A stretch of DNA of 64,000 nucleotides, taken from assembly GCF_026262505.1 (NCBI RefSeq), contig NC_067208.1, positions 19,973,962-20,037,961 on the forward strand, given 5' to 3'. The stretch's first letter is position 1. Each line of letters starts with the position of its first letter. Both the position numbers and the translations under genes were made by a program. The notes under the pieces were generated by a model, which saw only the letters and a program-made list of their open reading frames with translations, was not told the origin of the DNA and searched no databases. Source of the DNA: Trichomonas vaginalis G3 (Eukaryota; Parabasalia; Trichomonadida; Trichomonadidae). Positions 8,934 to 16,275 of this stretch are shown piece by piece.

Positions 8934-9013
8934 ACTTTACCTCACCTGCAGGAACAGTTGTGTTGTCAACATCTTCATAAATATCATATGCCATTTGTTT
9001 TTGTTTTCCTTTC
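8934..9013. repeat. 80-bp direct duplication, left copy
   Basis: Matches 10305-10384 base for base as far as I can read. The two copies flank the inserted stretch 9014-10304 exactly. The duplicated bases are coding sequence of the split gene. Eighty bases is far longer than target duplications of ordinary cut-and-paste elements. Confidence 0.9.
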
Positions 9014-9084
9014 GAGTGTGGTAGAATTTACGAAAAAGTGACAGTAGAAAAAGTGACACTTAACCTTAAATTTCCAAACACTAT

Positions 9085-9316
9085 TTTTTGATTATATTTA
9101 GTTATTTATATATTTATATATATATGTATATTTATATTTATATATGTATATATTTATATATGTATATATTTATATATGTATATATTTATATATGTATATA
9201 TTTATATATGTATATATTTATATATGTATATATTTATATATGTATATATTTATATATGTATATATTTATATATGTATATATTTATATATGTATATATTTA
9301 TATATGTATATATTTA
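9085..9316. repeat. AT microsatellite, 18-bp unit
   Basis: About a dozen near-perfect copies of TATATATGTATATATTTA. It keeps an open frame of Ile/Tyr/Met only, which is a composition artefact rather than a gene. It lies at the left of the nested insertion. Confidence 0.95.
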
Positions 9317-9317
9317 T

Positions 9318-10008
9318 TAGAAACTGCTTCATGCTGCATTGAGTATTGTTGAATAATTTGAAGTAGTGGTTTTTGAAATCAGCACCCCTATGAGAGCGCT
9401 GGCGACCGAAACACCACTAGTAAGATTGTGTATTAGAAACTGCTTCATGCTGTGTTGAGTAAGCTTCGATGTCTTTGTAGGATAGCTTTCTGAGAGCGAA
9501 ACAAGATAGTGTTGAAAAAAAATTTGAAAATCTGAGAGACTGTGCAAGAGCCAACGACCAAAACGCTACCAGTAAGATACAGCAGTAGTAGCTGCTTCAT
9601 GCTGCATTGAGTATTGTTGAATAATTTGAAGTAGTGGTTTTTGAAATCAGCACCCCTATGAGAGCGCTGGCGACCGAAACACCACTAGTAAGATTGTGTA
9701 TTAGAAACTGCTTCATGCTGTGTTGAGTAAGCTTCGATGTCTTTGTAGGATAGCTTTCTGAGAGCGAAACAAGATAGTGTTGAAAAAAAAATTTGAAAAT
9801 CTGAGAGACTGTGCAAGAGCCAACGACCAAAACGCTACCAGTAAGATACAGCAGTAGTAGCTGCTTCATGCTGCATTGAGTATTGTTGAATAATTTGAAG
9901 TAGTGGTTTTTGAAATCAGCACCCCTATGAGAGCGCTGGCGACCGAAACACCACTAGTAAGATTGTGTATTAGAAACTGCTTCATGCTGTGTTGAGTAAG
10001 CTTCGATA
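9318..10008. repeat. 269-bp satellite, about 2.6 copies
   Basis: Copies begin near 9324, 9592 and 9861, each starting CTGCTTCATGCTGCATTGAG. Within each unit a second half-related segment begins CTGCTTCATGCTGTGTTGAG, followed by AGTAAG. The unit is therefore itself an older duplication of about 117 and 151 bases. Neighbouring copies differ at very few positions. It is followed by unique AT-rich sequence to 10304. Confidence 0.95.
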
Positions 10009-10304
10009 TCTTTATCAGACCACCTTTAAATTAACCACTCATTCTCACTGTGGTCCATCTAAAATTTGTAAGCTTTATGACATAAAATTATATTATATGC
10101 AGGATCCCACCTATTACTTAATCTTTTTGGAATAAATGTTTTATAATATTTATCGATTGATTGTAATTTTTTGTATAAAAAAAGTTTTTTATTTATATTA
10201 AAAATATATTTTGTTAATGATATTATCTTATAATTTGTAAATAAATCTAGTAATAAAATAACTTTAATAGTTGGTGTCACTTTTTCGAAAATTCTGGTTT
10301 TTCC

Positions 10305-10384
10305 ACTTTACCTCACCTGCAGGAACAGTTGTGTTGTCAACATCTTCATAAATATCATATGCCATTTGTTTTTGTTTTCCTTTC
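10305..10384. repeat. 80-bp direct duplication, right copy
   Basis: Right partner of 8934-9013. It adjoins the N-terminal part of the split gene, while the left copy adjoins the C-terminal part, as expected if the stretch was duplicated when the insertion arrived. Confidence 0.9.
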
Positions 10385-10744
10385 AACTTTTTGTGTTTGT
10401 TGTAAAGTTTAGAATATTTCGACTCTAAGTCAATGAGATGTTCTATAATGAACTGTTGGTCAGTGAAGTAAACTTTTCCATCTGTTGTCTCGAAAGCTCC
10501 TTCAGACTTCAATATTTTATTTGTGAGAGTCTGTTTCTTTTTTGAGATACTAGCCGTTCCATTTCTATGAAAAGTGACTTTATAGTTAGGGTTTGTATTT
10601 CCAGACCTGGCACTTTCTATTATTGAATTTTTCTCTTCATCTGTAAGTTCTTTGACAGGTTTTGACAATGGTTCTGAACTTTTTGTTTGTGGTGTCAAAT
10701 CTACCGTTTCAACTTCTTCGGTCATTTCATCTCAGTAAAAAATT

Positions 10745-10897
10745 TTAGTTTGGTTTGTTTTCAACTGGTTGTTTAGGTTTTTTAAGTCGGTCTAAAACTT
10801 CCTGAGGTATAGGGAGGACTTGACAAACACGTTGTGTAACTGCTGGAAGTCGACAAATCCATCTTGAACCCATTTGTCTCAATGCTGTATTGTTCAT
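10745..10897 (-). CDS. 50-residue basic protein of M1
   Basis: Read directly: ATG at 10897, beginning MNNTALRQMGSRWICRLPAV, 50 codons to a TAA at 10745-10747. It ends in a Lys/Pro-rich tail. The leader TTTTTTACTGAGATGAA before the ATG is the same as for the gene starting at 10725. It stands between two small minus-strand genes in what looks like a structural cluster. Small basic proteins of this kind can be core or minor capsid components, but nothing here proves it. Confidence 0.5.
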   Translation of the reverse strand: MNNTALRQMGSRWICRLPAVTQRVCQVLPIPQEVLDRLKKPKQPVENKPN

Positions 10898-10916
10898 TTC
10901 ATCTCAGTAAAAAAAT

Positions 10917-11318
10917 TTACATTCCCCAAGTTTGAGGCGGTTGCGGTTGGTTGTTGTTTACCCACTGTTGTGCATGGTTATATCCTCTGTTAAAGAATCT
11001 TTCACCTTGGTCCATGTAGTGCCCTGCTTGGTTATAGTAGTCATTTGCTTTGTTATAGTAGTTTCCTGCTTGTCTGGAAACATTGTCCATCCATCCTTGA
11101 ACTTTTCCTCTTGTTTCAGGATTTGGAATAAGATTTGCTGCATCTCGTGCTACATCCCAACCTTTCTGTACAGTTTGTATAATAGGTTGTGCTTTCTCTT
11201 TAAGTATACCTAATGTACTCAAAATCTTCCTTCCAACTCCAAATACACCTCTGGCTATTGTTCCCACTGCGGGCAAAAATCTGGATGCAACTCCTGCTAA
11301 TGCGCCAAATAAACCCAT
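10917..11318 (-). CDS. Amphipathic minor structural protein candidate of M1
   Basis: 133 residues. The first 60 are Gly/Ala/Val-rich with basic residues (MGLFGALAGVASRFLPAVG). The rest is Asn/Tyr/Gln-rich (YYNKANDYYNQAGHYMDQG), ending PQPPQTWGM. A hydrophobic amphipathic N-terminus plus polar tail is reminiscent of adenovirus protein VI, the membrane-active minor capsid protein that Polintons are thought to share. This is resemblance in layout only. The leader TTTTTTAACCCATAAGAA fits the element's promoter pattern. It is divergent from the integrase. Confidence 0.6.
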   Translation of the reverse strand: MGLFGALAGVASRFLPAVGTIARGVFGVGRKILSTLGILKEKAQPIIQTVQKGWDVARDAANLIPNPETRGKVQGWMDNVSRQAGNYYNKANDYYNQAGHYMDQGERFFNRGYNHAQQWVNNNQPQPPQTWGM

Positions 11319-11336
11319 TTCTTATGGGTTAAAAAA

Positions 11337-12293
11337 TGACGAATCCAAACAAGGACCCCTATGTTTCTAAAGCAACAAAAAGCACTCATGGTAAAAATCT
11401 TTAGTTCAACACCAAATGCTTGGTTTATGGATATCTTGGAAAACATTCCGAGAGTTAGAACAGATGGACCTCCATACTGGCTAATATTTGTCGGTCAAAA
11501 CACAAGATACTGTGAAGCCATACCATTACAGTCCAAAAATATTTTAGATGTGAAAACTGCTTTGACAATCTTCGTTGACAAATACCATCCAACAAAACTG
11601 ACATCTGACTGTGAACGTTCTTTCAAATCAGACGATATTAAAAACTATCTGCGTTCAAAAAATGTAAACCAATATTTCATTGTCGACCAAAACCATTCTG
11701 CTCTTGGTGTCATTGACAGTTGTATAAAAATCTTAAGAGACTTAAACCAACCACAAGGTGGTGAAGCAAATGAAATGTCATATGACGACAAATATAGACA
11801 TTTCTCCATGGCAAAGATGAGACAAGTTTTAAATATTTACAATAGCCGTAAACAAAAAGGTTTGGGAAACCACTCCCCCGAAGAAATGAAAAACAACCCC
11901 GACTTAGAGAAAGACTATATATTTAATAGTTTAGTCAAAAGAGACAAACAAGAAAGAATACCAGGCTTCAAACTTAAGAAAGGTGACAAAGTAAAAATAG
12001 AAATACCTAAACGCGACCCATATGAAAATACTATTGACTATGACAACAATGGGAACTCGACAGGTACTCGCATTCGTGTTCGTAAAAATAGAAGAAAGTA
12101 TACAAGAGAATATTATGAAGTTTTAGGCAAACATGGCAAAATGTACAGACTGCAAGCAGAAGATAAAACTACTATTGTCAGACCTCGTTTCAAACTTGTT
12201 AAGGTTCAAGGTGGTATACTTTCAAAGACAGTTCCTAACAAATATAAGACAACTCCTGACGAATATGCTAAAGAAGTGGAACATGACGACTAA
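11337..12293 (+). pseudogene. Retroviral-type integrase of M1 (looks broken, about one break)
   Basis: The integrase/transposase core is visible: a first acidic strand near WFMDILENIP, a second at KLTSDCERSF, and an alpha-helix region with FIVDQNHSALG as in rve integrases. A C-terminal SH3-like, Lys/Arg-rich beta domain follows (FKLKKGDKVKIEIPKRD). The role in the family is inserting the linear element into host DNA with 5-6-bp target duplications. The M2 relative is at 51659-52744. The likely start is at 11337 after TTAAAAA, divergent from the gene ending at 11318. Confidence 0.8.
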
Positions 12294-13504
12294 GCATTTC
12301 TATACCATGCGTAAACTGTCATGTAAGGTGGCATGTAGTCTTTACTTTGTCCTGTTGTTTGCGTATACCCTGTAATGCGATGTGTATGGCTTCCTCCTAC
12401 CTCAGTGTTACTCCAGTAACAATTTATAGCAAACTTAACGTCCTCTTTAACATCATATCCTTTACCTTTTGTCATTCCTGACCAATCCCAAAATCTATGA
12501 CTATGCAAACCTGCTTCAGATGTACTTAAATTTATGTAGTGACTGTGCGCAGGTAAATTTGCACCTGAAATCGTTTTACTTCCACCTGTTTCCTTTGAAG
12601 AGTTTGCACAATACAAAAACCTGTCGACTATTTGAGTCCAAGTTCCAAAACCAAGTACTACTTCTGGTTTGGTAGAGTTCATTGACGTGTAAATAGAACC
12701 TATAGGATATACTGTTTGAAGTATTTCTGTCTTTAACGTTTGAAGCTCTGTTTTGTCAGCTTTTTTATCATATAAATCTTGAGCAGTGAATTTAACTTTG
12801 TTTTCATCCTCCATGACATAGACATTTCCACATCTAATGTCTTTATCCGATGTTAAACCTTGTGGAAAGTTAGGAGGTTTCCAATTTAATACATCCCCAG
12901 TTTCTTCAACCGTTCCTTCAATATTTTCTATACCAACAGTTGCGAAGAAATCGTGTGTATGTCCAACGTCACTTTTCTTGTTTAAGGTTTCTTGTAAGTT
13001 TGTAATATCAGATATGGTATGTGTATGAGTCTTTTTAGAATATTCTTTGTCAGCTCTTGTCACTTCACTTGACATTTTATTGTCAACATATGTTTTATCC
13101 GCTTTGTCATCTAACTTTTCTGGTAGTTCATCTACGTCATAGATGTTATGTGTATGATGTTTTTGTGGGTATGTTCTATCTGTCCATGCGAGAATATAGT
13201 CTCTTGTTGCATCTACATACTCTTTGTCAGCTTTGTTGTCAATATCTGCCTTCAAAAGAAGTTCATCTATAGGTTTCTCGTTTAAAGTTCTTTTTGTTGG
13301 ATTTATACAAACAGTATGGTTCTTACTGTCTTGAAACAGAAACTCGTCTGTCATTGGGTTTATCGTCAGTTTTAAGTTTCCTTCTTTCAATGACTCAGAT
13401 ATCTTAGAATAGTTTGAAAAGTTTGTTGTGTTCTTATTTAGAGCTTGCAAAATGAGTTGTCGGTTGTGTTGTATTTCTCTCATAGACGCTGTTTCTTTCG
13501 ACAT
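12290..13504 (-). CDS. Phage-type tail-fibre/collar protein of M1
   Basis: 404 residues, open throughout. After a charged N-terminus there are short beta-type repeats with the motif HTHxISDITxLQxxLxxKxD and KADKxYVD, typical of trimeric phage fibres. The last 130 residues hold YPIGSIYTSMNSTKP, then GFGTWTQIVDRFLYCA, ANLPAHSH, HTHR and DYMPPYMTVYAWYR. This is the collar/baseplate domain common in bacterial prophages. The M2 relative (52785-55608) shares that end but has a collagen stretch. The inferred role is receptor binding on a virus-like particle. The ATG at 13504 shares a short bidirectional spacer with the next gene. Confidence 0.85.
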   Translation of the reverse strand: MSKETASMREIQHNRQLILQALNKNTTNFSNYSKISESLKEGNLKLTINPMTDEFLFQDSKNHTVCINPTKRTLNEKPIDELLLKADIDNKADKEYVDATRDYILAWTDRTYPQKHHTHNIYDVDELPEKLDDKADKTYVDNKMSSEVTRADKEYSKKTHTHTISDITNLQETLNKKSDVGHTHDFFATVGIENIEGTVEETGDVLNWKPPNFPQGLTSDKDIRCGNVYVMEDENKVKFTAQDLYDKKADKTELQTLKTEILQTVYPIGSIYTSMNSTKPEVVLGFGTWTQIVDRFLYCANSSKETGGSKTISGANLPAHSHYINLSTSEAGLHSHRFWDWSGMTKGKGYDVKEDVKFAINCYWSNTEVGGSHTHRITGYTQTTGQSKDYMPPYMTVYAWYRNA

Positions 13505-13522
13505 TTTTATTCTAGATAAAAT
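13505..13522. promoter_or_regulatory. 18-bp bidirectional start spacer
   Basis: Only 18 bases separate the ATGs of the fibre (minus) and penton-like (plus) genes: TTTTTATTCTAGATAAAA with an added T. It holds the TTTTTA element on the plus strand and the TTTTAT element on the minus strand around a TCTAGA palindrome. The two genes therefore probably share one start region, giving coupled expression of two particle proteins. Confidence 0.5.
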
Positions 13523-14371
13523 ATGCTTCCAATAGAAAAAGAAAATTCAAGAGTTGCTACAACTAAACCATTAGATGAACTTTTTACTAATGTCGGTCAA
13601 AAGTTTGAGACAGAGACCGTAAAGCATGAAGGCTATCGTTTTGACTACCCATTAAGATGGCTAAGAGACCCATCTGTCACAAAAGCTATTGGCTTTCGTA
13701 GAATGAAGTTTGTGTCTGTAGAAGATAAAAGTTTTCCATTTATTGTAAGGTTTCATATAGATTATATATCTGAAGGGAAACGAAAAATGTGGGAAGAAAT
13801 TGAGCTAATACAAGTTGACCTTTCATCTTCTCTACAGACTGCGTTAAAAAATATAGAAGATAAAATAAATTCATGTTATGCAAAATATGCTGATGAATAT
13901 GCAAATACCGAGAGCACACTTTATGTGAGAATTGTATATGACAAACAAAATTCACAAGTGTCATTTCAAATCTACGAAGACAATCCAAAGAAAGACGAAC
14001 AAATATATACAGAATTCACTGCAATGTCATGGTATTATTTGCAAAGAATGTTAAATCAGAAAGTCGAACTTCCTTTAGCAAATATTTACAGTCGATATGC
14101 AAGAGATGAACCATATTTATTTAAAGATGTTTTCGACCCAGCTGCTATTATAGTTCATGCTTCATTTTCTGGCGCCCAAAACTCTTTCTTATGCTTGGCA
14201 AATGACTTTTACGAAAAACCTACAAAGTTATACGAACCACCAAGTGGAAGTATTTCAGACTTTCAAGTATGGTTTACTACAGATGGAAGAAAAAGAATAA
14301 TTCCATTATACCATGCGTTTTACTTAGAACTTAGTTTCATATACAACTACTATCGAACGGTAAAAATATAA
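13523..14371 (+). CDS. Penton-like / minor capsid candidate of M1
   Basis: 282 residues, open throughout. The N-terminal motif YRFDYPLRWLRDPSVTKAIG parallels YTYEYPRHWVEYVGGEKAIE in the M2/M3 proteins (58522 and 63168) and VTFKFPTDWIVNINEEKYIG in 42020. The C-terminus DFQVWFTTDGRKRIIPLYHA has the strand pattern seen at the ends of those proteins. This beta-rich layout and length fit a single jelly-roll penton or fibre-base protein of Polintons, but the call rests on pattern and context only. It is divergent from the fibre gene. Confidence 0.55.
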   Translation: MLPIEKENSRVATTKPLDELFTNVGQKFETETVKHEGYRFDYPLRWLRDPSVTKAIGFRRMKFVSVEDKSFPFIVRFHIDYISEGKRKMWEEIELIQVDLSSSLQTALKNIEDKINSCYAKYADEYANTESTLYVRIVYDKQNSQVSFQIYEDNPKKDEQIYTEFTAMSWYYLQRMLNQKVELPLANIYSRYARDEPYLFKDVFDPAAIIVHASFSGAQNSFLCLANDFYEKPTKLYEPPSGSISDFQVWFTTDGRKRIIPLYHAFYLELSFIYNYYRTVKI

Positions 14372-14375
14372 TTTT

Positions 14376-14618
14376 TTAATACGGTTGAGGTGTTGGATTT
14401 GGTTGCCAACTAGACTGTGGTGCAGGTTCAGGCTGTTGTATAACAGGAGCTTGTTCTTCTGGTTCAGGGTCTTTAGGTATAATACCAACGAACTGACCTA
14501 CTCTTTTACCAATATTTTTGACTCCGTTCCAAATTCCTCTTCCTACGGTTTTTATTCCATTCCATATACCTCTTCCAACATTTCGAAAGAAGTTTCCTAT
14601 CTTACTGAAGAAACCCAT
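14376..14618 (-). CDS. Small amphipathic protein of M1
   Basis: 80 residues. It begins MGFFSKIGNFFRNVGRGIWN, and the unit GRGIWNGIKTV is repeated as GRGIWNGVKNI, giving two copies of an amphipathic Gly/Trp/Lys helix. The tail is Pro/Gln-rich (PEPEEQAPVIQQPEPAP). The layout is the same as at 10917-11318: a membrane-active-looking helix and a proline-rich tail. A minor capsid or membrane-lytic role is an inference. The leader TTTTTACATATAGTAAA precedes the ATG. Confidence 0.55.
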   Translation of the reverse strand: MGFFSKIGNFFRNVGRGIWNGIKTVGRGIWNGVKNIGKRVGQFVGIIPKDPEPEEQAPVIQQPEPAPQSSWQPNPTPQPY

Positions 14619-14636
14619 TTTACTATATGTAAAAAT

Positions 14637-14999
14637 CTAATGTCCGCCTAGTCTCTTACGTTTCCTGTTGAGTTCCATAGCATTCTTTAACTGGAGCTCA
14701 TACATTCTGTTTCTCCTCTGGTAGAAAACATATTCTGGGTCAACTCCTGTGTTCGCGTCATCTGCATAAAGTTGTTTATATCCCACTTCGGGGTTTGTAT
14801 AAAACTCTTTCCATCTCATATTTGCATACCATGGTGGCAAACCTAACGCAGCGTCATTTGACATGGCAGTTTGCATTTGTACATCTGTTGGCACTTGACC
14901 ATAGTTTGCCATTGCAGTTTGTATTCTAACTTCATTTGGAATATTCTCTGGGTTTGGTTGTCCAGGTTGCTGTGCATTCGCTAAGTTCTGTGCGTCCAT
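14637..14999 (-). CDS. Unknown 120-residue protein of M1
   Basis: Begins MDAQNLANAQQPGQPNPENI and carries two near-repeats, VRIQTAMANYGQVPTDVQMQ and the stretch just after it. A WYANMRWKEFYTNPEVGYKQ segment follows, then a basic helical end (LNRKRKRLGGH). The leader ATTTTTATCTAATATTAA precedes the ATG at the spacing used by other genes here. It belongs to a compact same-strand run (14376, 14637, 15023, 15139). Function unknown. Confidence 0.55.
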   Translation of the reverse strand: MDAQNLANAQQPGQPNPENIPNEVRIQTAMANYGQVPTDVQMQTAMSNDAALGLPPWYANMRWKEFYTNPEVGYKQLYADDANTGVDPEYVFYQRRNRMYELQLKNAMELNRKRKRLGGH

Positions 15000-15022
15000 T
15001 TAATATTAGATAAAAATATCTC

Positions 15023-15154
15023 TTACGAGTACATATACTGAACATTTGCAGGCATTGGTTCATCTTCATATTCTCTGTACTTTTCTGCCACGTCAAATAA
15101 GTAAATGACACAATGGAAAAAACCTAAAACAAGTAGTCCTATTTCAAACCACAT
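15023..15154 (-). CDS. 43-residue membrane protein of M1
   Basis: Read directly: ATG at 15154, MWFEIGLLVLGFFHCVIYLF, then a charged tail (DVAEKYREYEDEPM) and a TAA at 15023-15025. There is one predicted transmembrane helix at the very N-terminus. It overlaps the end of the methyltransferase gene by 16 bases, as in tightly packed viral operons. No family is recognised. Confidence 0.5.
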   Translation of the reverse strand: MWFEIGLLVLGFFHCVIYLFDVAEKYREYEDEPMPANVQYMYS

Positions 15155-15957
15155 TTACTTACTAGTAAAATTTCTTTGTTATGACACTTTCTCCAGTTTA
15201 TAGGACCTCTCTCATATTCTATCTTATCGTATCTAAACTCATAGTCATGTATGTCCTCTAACCATCTCATGACACTTTCCAAACCACTTTTATCGGATGT
15301 AAAGTAAAAGCATGGATGGTTATGTAAAACGTCTAAAGTTTCTAAAGAGTCTCTCAAAGTCCAGTCTACTTGGTATTGAAAATCCCATGTGTTATAGAAC
15401 GGCGGGTCCACTATAAAGAAAACATTTTCCTTGTCTTTATATTTTTCATACAACTCTGTCCAATGACATCTCACAAACTCTATACCCTCAATATATTTTT
15501 CTATGTTCTCTTTGAAAACATTTGTATAGTTAAGATATAAAACTTTTGACATAAGTGTTTCAATGTCATGAACTCTTATAGCACCACTATATAATAGTCT
15601 AGCAGATATACTATCCCAGTCAATATACTCTGCCTTTTTCAAAACCTCTCTGACAGTATTTTTCTTATCTAATGGTATACGTTCCATCTTACCTATAGGT
15701 ATCTTTTCTTTCAACTCTTTCAATATTTTGTTTGTGTCTGGTATATGTTTGAGACGGTTCATATAGTTGTCGAAGTCATTGCATATAATCTTTGAGTCAG
15801 GAAATACAGTATGGCACAAATGAGATATATAGAAACTTCCACCGAACAAATCTACAAATGTTAGACCATTCGGTAGTTTCTTAAGTTCTCTCAATAGAAT
15901 ATCTTTACATCTACTCTTATTTCCAAAGAAGGGTAACGGTGGTTTTGTAAAATTCAT
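15139..15957 (-). CDS. Dam-type (D12 class) adenine-N6 DNA methyltransferase of M1
   Basis: 272 residues, open throughout. The N-terminal FFGNKSRCKDILL is the phosphate/SAM loop region, TFVDLFGGSFY is the FxGxG-type SAM-binding motif, and FFIVDPPFYNT is the catalytic DPPY-type motif (as DPPF). The order matches the alpha-class Dam family. The product would transfer a methyl group from S-adenosylmethionine to the N6 of adenine in DNA. In an element genome it could mark its own DNA, time replication, or counter host defence; these are inferences. The leader ATTTTTATTATATATATAAA precedes the ATG. It is the last gene before the right end of M1. Confidence 0.9.
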   Translation of the reverse strand: MNFTKPPLPFFGNKSRCKDILLRELKKLPNGLTFVDLFGGSFYISHLCHTVFPDSKIICNDFDNYMNRLKHIPDTNKILKELKEKIPIGKMERIPLDKKNTVREVLKKAEYIDWDSISARLLYSGAIRVHDIETLMSKVLYLNYTNVFKENIEKYIEGIEFVRCHWTELYEKYKDKENVFFIVDPPFYNTWDFQYQVDWTLRDSLETLDVLHNHPCFYFTSDKSGLESVMRWLEDIHDYEFRYDKIEYERGPINWRKCHNKEILLVSKCGLK

Positions 15958-16041
15958 TTTATATATATAATAAAAATGTTTTTTCCTGAAAAGTGACAGA
16001 AAAGTGACAAAACATGTACGAAGAAGTCTTGAAAATTCAAG

Positions 16042-16089
16042 AGGGTAGAAAAGAGGTTAGAAAAGAGGTTATATCTAACCTTCTACCCT
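16042..16089. repeat. 48-bp palindromic repeat near M1 end
   Basis: The second sequence version of the repeat: GGGTAGA half-sites outside and a GGTTATATCTAACC core, followed by CTAAACATTATTTTTG. The neighbouring GAAGAAGTCTTGACAAAACAT unit also occurs at 50592-50640 in M2. Confidence 0.85.
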
Positions 16090-16208
16090 AAACATTATTT
16101 TTGTCTGATTTTACGAAGAAGTCTTGACAAAACATGAAAACATATATAATTTGTGAAAAGCTCCTGGAAGACCCGTATATAAGAACTTCATTTATACTAA
16201 ACATCTTC

Positions 16209-16241
16209 GGGGCTAGAGGGCACGAAGTGCCTGGAAGCCCC
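16209..16241. repeat. Terminal hairpin of M1
   Basis: GGGGCTAGAGGGCACG and its partner form an imperfect hairpin with nested arms (GGGGC/GCCCC outside, AGGGCACG/AAGTGCCT inside). Comparable hairpins lie just inside the ends of M2 (38241-38267) and M3 (61867-61885). A T run of about 27 bases follows at 16248-16275. Confidence 0.75.
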
Positions 16242-16275
16242 ACTTCCTTTTTTTTTTTTTTTTTTTTTTTTTTTT

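Larger units (their letters stand above)
9014..10304. mobile_element. 1.29-kb non-autonomous insertion with short TIRs inside M1
   Basis: The inserted stretch begins GAGTGTGGTAGAATTTACGA and ends, read inward on the other strand, GGAAAAACCAGAATTTTCGA. About 21 bases of AGAATTTwCGAAAAAGTGACA are shared as an inverted repeat. The inside is made of an AT microsatellite, a 269-bp satellite (2.6 copies) and about 300 bases of AT-rich DNA. No gene is seen. The ends resemble those of the 23823-24472 element in general form (GAGTG, then AAATTT, then AGTGACA), which suggests a Mutator-like relative. The class is uncertain. Confidence 0.6.
8767..10725 (-). pseudogene. Maverick protein split by a nested insertion
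   Basis: The N-terminal part lies at 10305-10725 (MTEEVETVDLTPQTK; then a basic region; then a helical LESKYSKLYNKHKKLKGK). The C-terminal part lies at 8767-8994 (acidic/lysine low complexity, then SLAGMGWRQRLMAAGGYVSK). The two are separated by the 1.29-kb insertion at 9014-10304, and both carry the same 80-bp duplicated stretch. The leader TTTACTGAGATGAA before the ATG at 10725 is shared with the gene at 10897. Function unknown; its position in a run of small minus-strand genes suggests a structural cluster. Confidence 0.6.
1..16248. mobile_element. Maverick/Polinton M1, partial (left end outside window)
   Basis: A large virus-like DNA element of the Maverick/Polinton family, identified by an A32-like ATPase, protein-primed polymerase B remains, a retroviral-type integrase, phage-like fibre and Dam methyltransferase in one block. 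The right end is placed just after a terminal hairpin (16209-16241) next to a run of about 27 T; no target duplication could be fixed, so the boundary is good to a few tens of bases only. The polymerase and several smaller genes look broken (roughly ten breaks in the visible part), while others are open. It carries a nested 1.3-kb insertion at 9014-10304. The family call is firm. Confidence 0.9.

Noticed and set aside
9088-9342. Ile/Tyr/Met-only open frame
   Set aside because: Microsatellite translation.
9329-9869. Two 72-90-codon minus-strand frames with near-identical sequence
   Set aside because: They are repeats of the 269-bp satellite, ending at the same place in each unit; no start context.
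10059-10280. 73-codon frame at the right of the nested insert
   Set aside because: Opens with GTG and has AT-noise composition; could be a relic of a larger element gene but nothing supports it.
1-16248. Giant-virus or phage contig rather than an element in a genome
   Set aside because: Host genes with Inr promoters, a nuclear-type tRNA gene, and exact target duplications around M2 show that these are integrated elements.
16248-16275. Run of about 27 T as a retroposon poly(A) tail
   Set aside because: It adjoins the terminal hairpin of M1 and no LINE or SINE body is visible on either side; more likely a target feature or slippage at the element border.
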